Assembly (NCBI RefSeq): GCF_027409185.1
Contig: NC_084462.1
Location: 24,713,577 to 24,777,576 of the forward strand
DNA length: 64,000 nucleotides
Origin: Cynocephalus volans
Taxonomy: Eukaryota > Chordata > Mammalia > Dermoptera > Cynocephalidae
Reading direction: 5' to 3'
Part shown: positions 56,048 through 64,000 of the stretch, in pieces
Position numbering within the stretch: the stretch's first letter is position 1
Layout of the letters: each line of letters begins with the position of its first letter
Notes under the pieces: model-generated
Seen by the model: the letters and a program-made list of their open reading frames with translations, nothing else
What the model was told of the DNA's origin: nothing
Database searches by the model: none
Translations under genes and position numbers: made by a program

Positions 56048-57990
56048 GCGGGGGGGCTTCCAGTCAAGATGGTGCAGTAGACAGTCCCCACCATCACTCT
56101 CTCCCACAAATCAGCCAATTTACAACTATTAAAATGTAACAACAGCCAAGCTGGGGCCACTAGAGCTCAGGTGAAGAGGAGGAGAGACCTATGGCAAGAG
56201 AAGCCATGATGAGAGAAAGAAATGACCACTCGTGCCATTTTGAGCCATGACCACTTCAAGCCTGGAGCTGGTGAGGCCATGGAGCAAGAGCTGGCAAAAG
56301 CTGTAGCTGCGCCCTTCCTGTGAAGTTGCTTCGAGGCTGCGGGGGAGAAGAGGGTCTTGGTGGCCCTCAGGCCAGCAAGACCACTAACATGGTTCCTGTG
56401 GACCCACATAGGAGTGAGGAATCACAACTGAAAAAAGCCATCACAAATCTGGCACACAGCCCATCCCATGGGAAGTGCTTGGAGTATGGGTGGTGGGAGA
56501 GAAGGGCCCACAGGGAGAACACTGGTGCACAGCAAGGACAGCTGATCTGCCCTCCAATCAGCACAGGCCCACTCTGTGGAGACTGGTCAGGAATATAGAA
56601 CTGCAGGGGGAGCAGTTTGCTGAAAAGACTCAGGTCCAGACCAGAGTTTCCACACAACCCAGGTGCACCACCTACAAGACCCAGAAGTACCTACAAAGTC
56701 ATATTAAAACCTGAGCTGCACAAAAAAGCCTTCCCCAGGGAATCAGCAACAAAGCAGCAATTTAGCTCAACCACAGGGCTCAAGTGCTGGTCTCCACAGG
56801 AATTTCCCCCATTTTAGAAGTAAGCAAAGGACAACAAATTAGTTCCACTTCAGAGTTTAAGTAGTAGGAACAGCAAATAATCCAACAAAGAACTGAAAGA
56901 AAAAGCAAAATACCCACAGACCAGAGACAAAGTTTGATATTAACTAGTAAAGGTTGAGGCCTTCACTTAAGAACACCTATAAAACCTAGAAGGACCAGAA
57001 GCCCCCAGAGGGGATGGGGGAGGACTGGAGCCCTCAGCCATGACCCCCAATATCCACAACCAGCTCAGCGACAACCACCAAGCCACTGCAGGAAGTGCCC
57101 TAGGCCCCCAAACCGGGACAGTGGGGGGCCAAGGGCCTCGGCCACAGTCCCCACACTCAGCCCAGCAATGACCACTGAGCCACTGCAGGAACCACTGAGC
57201 TGCTGCAGGAAATATCCCAGGCTTCTGAGACAGGATGGTGGAGGGCCAAGGGCTTTTTCCACAGCCCCTGCCATCTGCATTCAGCCCAGCAGTGACCAAG
57301 CCACCACTAGAAGCCCCCTGGTTTCCACTGCAGGAATGAGGGGGCTGCCACAGGCCTCAACCACACACGCCCTTCCTCCTTCTCCCGCCCTATTTCTTTC
57401 CCCCTTCTGCTCTCCCCCTCCCACCCAGCTCCTCCACAGCAACAACTTAGCATGTAAAAAGAGATGGAGCCAGTCTACCCCTCCTCCCACAACCAGGCAA
57501 GGAGCATGCCAAAAACACCACTTCCATGTGGGTGGCCCACCACAACCACCACAATCGCCACAGCTGCCACAAAAGCAGCTAGATGCTACAACCACCAGGC
57601 AGATGGCCCACCAGACACTCCAGTGCATTGACACAAGGAGAATCACCAGCGGAGACCGAAGAAAAGAGGATGTCTCTCTCCATAAAGCCCATTCCAGAGT
57701 GACAGAAGAAACTTCTGCTCTACGATAATAGTGGGGGACCTGAACACACCTCTTCAGCACTGGACAGATAATCTAGGCAGCAAATCAACAAATTTGTTAC
57801 TCTTTCAGGAGGAGAGAAGAAATCTAGTGTTATCAGAGGTAGGAGGGGGAGGTAGTGGGGGAAGGGGAGAGATTGGATAAGGGGCATAAAGAATAAGTAC
57901 AATTTGTAATAATATGTATGCTAATAATATTGATTTGACCAACATAAAATAAAATAAAGTAAAATAAACTGTGGAACCAAGAAAAAAAAA
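56048..57990 (+). mobile_element. Internally deleted L1-like element, long copy with tandem units
   Basis: A complete insertion with a duplication AGAAATTGAAA at 56037-56047 and 57991-58001 and a 3' A-run. Order: an L1-type 5' start (CTTCCAGTCAAGATGGTGCA), about 950 bases of 5'UTR-like sequence, tandem units (57013-57370), an L1 5'UTR-like block to about 57700, a short ORF2 endonuclease-type fragment (57735-57790), and a G-rich L1-3'UTR-like block with TAATATTGATTTGACC and an A-rich end. No coding capacity: both ORF1 and nearly all of ORF2 are absent. The last third matches 52669-53311. Confidence 0.75.
57013..57370 (+). repeat. Tandem units of about 105-116 bases
   Basis: Units start at about 57013, 57116, 57232 and 57335 (the last partial). 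They share a G-rich start, GGGGGCCAAGGGC or its equivalent, CACAGCCCC, CAGCCCAGCA, TGACCAC and GCCACTGCAGGA. The second unit has an inner duplication of CCACTGAGC-GCTGCAGGAA. Confidence 0.68.
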
Positions 57991-58154
57991 AGAAATTGAA
58001 AAGTCATTCTCCCCTGCAGCCTCCAGAAGGAATGCAGATCTGTAGCCCCATTTTAATGACTTCTGATCTTCAGACTGGTAAGAGAATAGATGTATATTGT
58101 TTAAGCCATTAAATTTGTGATAATTTGGCACAGCAAATGTAGGAAACTAATACA
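57991..58154 (+). mobile_element. MLT1-type MaLR LTR, right piece
   Basis: CCTCCAGAAGGAATGCAGAT, TTGTTTAAGCCATTAAATTT, TAATTTGGCACAGCAAATGT and GGAAACTAATACA form the 3' end of an MLT1-like LTR begun at 55658. Confidence 0.8.
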
Positions 58155-58536
58155 ATTACTGCTCAAGTAATGAATTTCAGAGAAATTGAAAAATTAAAAT
58201 TAAGATGGGGAGGTTTTATCACAGAACTCTAAAGCTGGCCATCAAGGGCTGTGATCACTCACAGACTAAGGCAATTTCAGATGCTAGTAATGACATCAAC
58301 AGAAAGGGAAGTGCTTAAATGCAACTCCAGGAAGAAAATCATCCCCAAATCGTTCCTCCTCAGCCTTGGCCATGGAGAACAGTGAGTAAGGGAGACACTG
58401 TCCAAAAGACATAACCAAAGCAACTCTTCGACTGGCCACAGTATTCACTGCACTGTCCAGAATGTGACTTCTTGCAATCTTTGCCTATCACATGAAGTAT
58501 GCGCTTTTGACCTATGGCCGTGTAGATTTTTCCTTT

Positions 58537-58688
58537 TTTTTTTCTGTTTTTGTCGTTTTTGTGACCGGCCGCATGGCCACTCAGCCAGTGAACGCACCAG
58601 CCATCCCTATATAGGATCCGAACCCACGGCGGGAGTGCTGCTGCACTCCCAGCGCTGCACTCTCCCGAGTGCGCCACAGGGTCAGCCC
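58537..58688 (-). mobile_element. GC-rich tRNA-derived SINE
   Basis: On the minus strand: GGGCTGACCCTGTGGCGCAC, the GC-rich insert, GGGTTCGGATCCTATATAGG, and a GTCACAAAAACGAC tail. The duplication TAGATTTTTCCTTT lies at about 58523-58536 and 58689-58702. Confidence 0.92.
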
Positions 58689-58704
58689 TAGATTTTTCCT
58701 TTAA

Positions 58705-60450
58705 TTAAATTAAAATTTATATTGTGGTGACTTTCTCCCCTTCTACCATTGTATATTGGGTATATTGGTAGGGATTAAATTTACCATGTAAATACAAGTT
58801 TCAAGACTACAAGGATAGACATCTGTTCCTGATGAAGCAAAATCCTGGATTTGAAGCTGAATACAGTATCAGATGGGATTTTGCTTGTCTCATTTGGGGA
58901 GGTTGAGGGTACTGTTGGTTGTATATGGGATAGTTGTTTCATGTTCGGCTATGTCAGCACATGGAGGGTGTATTTGAGGCTGCAGGCTCTGCTTGGATTG
59001 CTGGAGGTAAAAACACAGGACTTGGCTCATCTCTGGGCTGGAGAGGAGCAGGGGCCAATATAACAAAGTCCAGTTTGTATGGTTTCCTGGGATGCTTGGT
59101 CCACACCGGCCAGTGGAATCTTGGAGGAAAGTGTACCTGGTCACGTGCCTCTGGTCCTGATGGGGCCTGTTCATAGCTCCTCTTCCTGGGCTAAATATCG
59201 GGGGAGCTCTAAACTGGGAGCCCACAGATCAGAATACCCTCCTGTCTTTACCTCAACAAAGGACAAAAACATTCAGGTGAACATGTTCCGTGTTCCCAGG
59301 ATCAGAAACTGTTTTTGCTCTTACCACTTGCTGTTTTACCACCACACAAATGGTCCTGAAGATTTGAACTGGCCAGTAAGAGTGGCCAGGACTTCTGGTT
59401 ACAGAAAATCCAAATGAATTTGTCAGAGAAAGACCAAGAATATCTCTGTTCAACATGCAAAGAATTATTAGGCATTGGCTATTACAGAGATGTTTGTTTT
59501 ATTATTCCTGACATGCCACATATGTGTTGTATATATTCTCTGCTATGTGTGAAATATTTCATAATTAAAACAAAAATTTTAAAATACCCTCCTTAATCCT
59601 TCTTAAAGAAGAACTATAAAAATAAAAGTGCAATCTGTTTAGATAGAAATGAAAAAGAGGAAACTTTATACCAGTTTATAGACCTAAATATATACCTATA
59701 AAAGATTTAAGGCTATTTTTAAAGAGTAGTTTATGGGTCTTAAATGCCTTATTAGAGAAGAGAGTCTGAAAATAAACAAAGTTTATACTCGTCACAATGT
59801 ATAATTTAAAAAAAGAATAGCAAAATTAATGAAAAGACACAAGAAAGAACAAACTAAAGCTGAAAGCTGAAATTAATAACATAGTAAAAAAGTGAAGCCA
59901 AGAGTTTGCTCTTCAAAATATACAAGATCATTGAGATTTCCATTCAAGCTAGTGTCTTAAATTCATGTTTGACTCACCTACTTCGCTCCAGAGAAAACAT
60001 AAAAGGAAAAATACAAAAAACACAGTTGAATTAGCAACAAGGTAACCATCCCCTTGGACCAGAAATACACAGGAACACCAAGGGTGAGGCAGGATTGAGC
60101 CAAAGCTCAGAACTTGCTGGGCACCAGGAACTGCAGTGGGAGTTTGGGACACAGGTCTGGAGTGATGGAGAAAAGTGCCCCACAAAGGATGAGGAATGGA
60201 GTCGGGCATTCTGCCTGAAGCTAGAGACGAAGGTGACTCCAGTTTGTGAAAGGAAGCTGCAAACGAACAAACAGAACTGGTGACCTGCTCCCTGCCCTAT
60301 GACTTTCCTTGAGAGGTGGGCCTAGGAGGCAGGGGTAGAAATCAGAAACTCCTGAGCAGGCCCTGAGCCACACAACGCCTGCCTGTGATGATTCTTACGA
60401 TGAAAACGGTGCCCCAAGAGCTCTGAATGCCCATTAAAACACTAAGGAAC
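58705..60450. other. Unassigned sequence
   Basis: 58850-59420 contains overlapping medium-length open frames on both strands without a recognisable domain. 59820-59940 resembles old L1 ORF2. No supported gene. Confidence 0.35.
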
Positions 60451-60452
60451 AG

Positions 60453-60556
60453 GTGGCTGGTTAGCTTAGTTGGTTAGAGTGTTGTATTGTAACACCAAGG
60501 TTAAGGGTTTGGATCCCAGCACTGGCCAGCCGTCAAAAAACCAACCGAACAAACAA
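60453..60556 (+). mobile_element. tRNA-Ile-like SINE monomer
   Basis: GGCTGGTTAGCTTAGTTGGT, GTAACACCAAGGTTAAGGGT, TGGATCCCAGCACTGGCCAG and an A-rich tail. The duplication AAAACACTAAGGAACAG/AAAACACTAAGGAATAG lies at both ends. Confidence 0.92.
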
Positions 60557-61039
60557 AAAACACTAAGGAATAGCACCCACTTTCAAACCACCACCTCTGA
60601 TAAAAGGTGCTTCAACTGAGGAAGAATGAGAAATTGATGGATCTTCTGTTATTTAGACAAGTGATCTTTTTTTTTCCTTCCCGTCATACAATTGTACCAC
60701 TCTAATTGAATAAATAAGAAACTAGGTTCTGGGGGCTCAGGTGGGAGCATCTTGAAAAGTTTCAGATGGAGTCCTGAACCCGATCAGAGATAGAAAAAGT
60801 AAACAGGAAACAAAACTTGCAAATGAGTCTGAAATCTAATGTTTCAAGACAAAGAAAAGAATCTAATACTAAGAGAGAAAAAAATAAAACAATAAGAAAA
60901 AATGAGAAAATTAACAATATAACAGTAATAAAAGCAACATGAAATTATTCAAGATGAAATTAATTCAATGGACCAATTTGACAAAGACTTTAAAATAACT
61001 ATGTTTCTATGGTGAGAGGTAAAGGAATAACAGTCATAT

Positions 61040-61183
61040 TTTTTTTTTTTTTTGTCGTTTTTTCGTGACCGGCACTCAGCCAGTGAGTGCGCCAGTCAGT
61101 TCTAGATAGGATCCGAACATGCGGCGGGAGCGTCGCCGCGCTGCCAGCGCAGCACTCTACCAAGTGCGCCACGGGCTCGGCCC
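61040..61183 (-). mobile_element. GC-rich tRNA-derived SINE
   Basis: On the minus strand: GGGCCGAGCCCGTGGCGCAC, the GC-rich insert, a GTTCGGATCCTATCTAGAAC block, and a tail TCACGAAAAAACGACAAA. TAACAGTCAT flanks it at about 61028-61037 and 61184-61193. Confidence 0.92.
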
Positions 61184-61189
61184 TAACAG

Positions 61190-61790
61190 TCATTTTGAAA
61201 GAACAAAAAAATACGGTACAAACCCTGCATAAGTGAAAAAACAGCAGATGGATATGGAAAAGAACCAATTAAAAATTGTGATAATGTGAGAAATCTGGTG
61301 GATCCAGAAATACGATTAATTGTTACATTCCTTCCTCCTTCCTATGAGGCACTAAACCATGAGGTTTTCCAGAACCACTTTGGGCCCTATGGATAGCTGG
61401 CTTTCTTGTTTTGAGTTCAGGGTGTGAGTCCAGGTAGGGAGAAAGAGTATGTTCTATCTCAACTGAGATCTTGGTTAACAAGGTTGGAAAAAACTGAGCA
61501 AGGACCATAAAGCAGCAAATGCTAGGAAGAGATCCGTATTGGCATGCCTAGACTTGCTCTTTCACAAAATGCAAGGATGGAGCTGGCCATGTAGCCTGAG
61601 TCCTCAGGTCCCTGAAGCCTGGAGAGTATGAGGATCCCAGGAAGCAAGGAGGCTTCTTCTTAATGCTCCAGAATCTTTCTCCTATACTTCCTGCCCACAA
61701 GAATGAGGACACCCCCCTCTCGCTATCCACAAGCTGTGGGACTGCTGACATTTAGGCTGCTCCAAAAACAAGTCCTAGTTGAGGATAAAG
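61190..61790. other. Unassigned sequence
   Basis: No gene, RNA or clear repeat recognised. Confidence 0.35.
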
Positions 61791-63040
61791 AAACATAATA
61801 ATTTGATCTATAGAGTCAATGCAATTCCCATCAAAATTCTAATGACATTTTTTATTGAAAAAGAGAAAACAAATCTAAAATTCCTATAGAACCACAAAAG
61901 ACACTGAATAGCCAAAGCCATCTTGAGAAAGGAGAGCAAAGCTGGAGGCATTACACTTCCTGATTTCAATCTATTATTACAAAGATATAGTAATCAAAAT
62001 GGCATGGTACTGGCATAAAAACTGACACATAGACCAATGGAAAAGAATAGAGAGCCCAGAAATAAACCTATGCATATACGGTCAACTAATATTTGACAAG
62101 GTTTTCAAAAGTACGCAATGGGGAAAGGATAGTCTCTTCAATAAATGGTGTTGGGAAAAGTGGATATTCACATGCAAGAGAATAAAACTTGACCCTATCT
62201 TATAAATACACAAAAATCAATTCAAAATAGATTAAAGTCCTAAATGTAAGACCTAAAACCATGAAACTCCTACATGAAAACATTGAGAAAAAGCTCCTTG
62301 AAATTAGTCTTGGCAATAATCTTTTGGATAGGACACCAAAAGCATAGACGATGAAAGCAAAACTAAACAAGTGAGACTACATCAAACTTAAAAGCTTCTG
62401 CACAGAAAAGGAAACAATAAGCAAAATGAAAAGGCAACCTACAAAGTGGGAGAAAATGTCTGCAAACCATATATTTGATAAGGGGTTAATATCCAAAATA
62501 TTTAAGAAACACGCTAGCCAGTTAGCTCAGCTGGTTAGAGCACACTGTTATAACACTAAGGTCAAGGGTTTGGATCTCCATGGTGGCCAGCCTCCAGAAA
62601 AAAAAAAAAAAAAAAGAAAAGAAAGAAAAAATGAACAAATAATTCAATTAATATAAATGGGCAAAAGACCTGTATAGACATATTTCCAAAGAAGACATAC
62701 AATGGCCAACAGGTACATGAAAAGATGTTTAACATCACTAATAATCGGGGAAATGCTAATCAATATCACAGTGAGATATCACCTGACACCTGTTAGAATG
62801 GTTATTATTATCAAAAAGACAAGAGATAACAAGTGTTGGTAAGGATGTAGAGAAAAGGGAACGCTTGTGTGCTGTTGGTGGGAATGTAAATTGATGCAGT
62901 CATTATATAAAACAGTATGGAGATTTCTCAAAAAATTAAAAATAGAACTATAGCGTGATCTAGAAATCCTCTTCTGAGTATATATCAGAAGGAAACAAAC
63001 TCAGTATCTCAAAAATGCCAGAAACTGAATCACACATACA
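61791..63040 (+). mobile_element. L1 fragment (ORF2 C-terminal part and 3'UTR)
   Basis: ATGCAATTCCCATCAAAATT, GCTGGAGGCATTACACTTCC, GGCATGGTACTGGCATAAAA and TAATAAATGGTGTTGGGAAA-like text lead to a CTGTTGGTGGGAATGTAAAT block. Frames are broken. A SINE is inserted at 62513. Confidence 0.82.
62513..62615 (+). mobile_element. tRNA-Ile-like SINE monomer
   Basis: GCTAGCCAGTTAGCTCAGCT, GGTTAGAGCACACTGTTATA, AAGGTCAAGGGTTTGGATCT and GGTGGCCAGCC, then a long poly(A). Confidence 0.9.
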
Positions 63041-63041
63041 A

Positions 63042-63118
63042 GGGGCCTTCAAAAAGTTCATGGGAAAAAGATTTGTTTATCCTTCAATTCTATTTTTCCA
63101 CAAACTTTGTATATAACA
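63042..63118. mobile_element. Mariner-type MITE, decayed right end
   Basis: AAGGGGCCTTCAAAAAGTTC then ATGGGAAAAAG at the left, and TTTTTCCACAAACTTTGTAT at the right. It is the third copy of the roughly 80-base element. Confidence 0.65.
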
Positions 63119-63119
63119 G

Positions 63120-63652
63120 ACGTGACATTGTAGAGTAGCAGAAGAATGAACCTTTCAAGAACAGATGCTGTATCAACTGGGTATTCATGTGGGAAAAATA
63201 AGAAATTGGATACTTACCTCATACTCTTTAGAAAGATCAATTCTACGTAGATTAAAGGTCTAAATATCAAAGGAAAAGCCACAAAAGTTTTGAAAGATGA
63301 CATAGGATAATATCTTCCTGACCCCATGGTATGGAAATATTGCTTTAACAGACATCAAAGCCCACTGACCATCAGGAAAAAATTGATATATTTGACAATT
63401 TTAGAACATTCAACTTTGCTCATCAAATACACTGTAAAGAAAGTAAAAAGGCAAGCCACAGAGTGGGGAAAGATATTTTAAAACATATAATCAACAATGG
63501 CCTCATATCCCAGAATTTATATAATTTTTTAAAACTCCAAATACATATGAAAAGGAGATACCTAATAGAAAAAAATGAACAAAATACCTGAACAGGCACT
63601 TCATAAAGAATATATACAAATGACCAATAAGTACTTGCATTATAACAGTTTA
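63120..63652 (+). mobile_element. Old L1 ORF2 fragment
   Basis: GAAATTGGATACTTACCTCA, GTCTAAATATCAAAGGAAAA, GGCAAGCCACAGAGTGGGGA and ATATACAAATGACCAATAAG are old L1 ORF2 C-terminal words. Not coding. Confidence 0.72.
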
Positions 63653-63654
63653 CT

Positions 63655-64000
63655 TGTATCAGTTTCCTATCACTGCTGCAAGAAATTACCACATACTTAG
63701 TGGCTTAAAACAACAAAACAATTGTATCATCTCACAATTCTGGAAATCAGAAGTGCAAAATGGATCCCACTGAGATAAAATTAAGGTGTCAGCAGGGCTG
63801 CATTCCTTCTGGAGGCTGAAGGGGAGAATCATTTCATTGCCTGCTCAAGTTTCAAGAGGCCGGTATTCACATTCCTTGGTTCCTGGCCCCATTCCTCTAT
63901 CTTCAAAGCCAGCAACGTCTGGCTGAGTCTTTCTCACACTGCTATCTCTCTGGTGCTCCCCCTTTTGCTTCCCTATTCCATTTATAAGGACCCTTGTGAT
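63655..64000 (-). mobile_element. MaLR (MLT1-like) LTR, running off the window
   Basis: TTGTATCAGTTTCCTATCAC, ACTTAGTGGCTTAAAACAAC, CTGGAGGCTGAAGGGGAGAA and CATTTATAAGGACCCTTGTG are MLT1-like in reverse orientation. The element continues past the right edge. Confidence 0.75.

Noticed and set aside
57013..57370. CRISPR-like array
   Set aside because: The units are adjacent and diverged with no spacers, and the genome is mammalian.
57168..57728. 186-codon open frame on the plus strand and 159-codon frame on the minus strand
   Set aside because: Both run through GC-rich tandem units and L1-like 5'UTR. The codon pattern follows the repeat and no domain is visible.
1543..62600. tRNA-Ile genes
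   Set aside because: Several segments have good A and B boxes like tRNA-Ile, but they end in A-rich tails, carry target-site duplications and cannot close an acceptor stem. They are SINEs.
1..64000. Horseshoe-bat origin of the window
   Set aside because: Rhinolophoid bats are dominated by a different tRNA-derived SINE type as far as I recall. The tRNA-Ile-like mono/dimeric family seen here fits the colugo CYN family better. Not proven without a database search.

Overview
This is nuclear DNA from a placental mammal. It consists almost entirely of intronic sequence from one minus-strand gene, filled with nested retroelements. At least twelve copies of a tRNA-Ile-like SINE are present as monomers, tRNA-like dimers and a GC-rich variant, most of them between target-site duplications. 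From general knowledge of SINE families this looks like the CYN family of colugos (Dermoptera, Galeopterus/Cynocephalus). A horseshoe-bat origin was considered and seems less likely. The species call is an inference; the mammalian call is not.

Host gene. Four minus-strand exons (54359-53616, 32691-32612, 30898-30685, 11445-10913) encode a neurexophilin/PC-esterase (NXPE, formerly FAM55) protein. The first carries the neurexophilin-like domain. The third carries the GDSTLRQWW esterase block. The fourth ends the PC-esterase domain and the protein. Splice sites are canonical, but the first exon contains a reading-frame break and the phase does not close between the second and third exons. The copy may therefore be a decaying gene. 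The N-terminal exon was not found.

Layout. 1-5000: mostly unassigned old sequence plus two SINEs. 5030-9332: a MaLR LTR split by an ERV-L-like provirus (5074-9274) that itself holds a SINE and a probable solo LTR. 10.9-11.45 kb: last NXPE exon. 13.4-20.7 kb: an old L1 fragment followed by a decayed L1 with tandem 5'UTR units. 20.7-29 kb: SINE, solo LTR, L1 3' ends, a split MER5A and an L2. 29.2-29.75 kb: an RPLP1 processed pseudogene. 30.7-32.7 kb: two NXPE exons around a MIR that was split by L1 insertion. 33.5-39.1 kb: L1 fragments on both strands, SINEs and a MaLR LTR. 39.8-52.57 kb: a long L1 with intact ORF1 and broken ORF2, whose 3'UTR was hit by a 7.45-kb class I provirus with a tRNA-Phe primer site (45021-52474). 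52.67-53.31 and 56.05-57.99 kb: two copies of an internally deleted L1-like element with shared structure, the second inserted into an MLT1-like LTR. 53.6-54.36 kb: first visible NXPE exon. 58.2-64 kb: SINEs, L1 fragments, a mariner-type MITE and a MaLR LTR running off the end.

The nesting gives a relative chronology: MIR, L2, MER5A and MaLR are oldest, then L1 fragments and ERV-L, then the long L1, then the class I provirus and the SINEs. No gene other than the NXPE locus appears to be a host gene with introns. All proviral genes seen here carry disabling lesions except gag, which has one long open frame.
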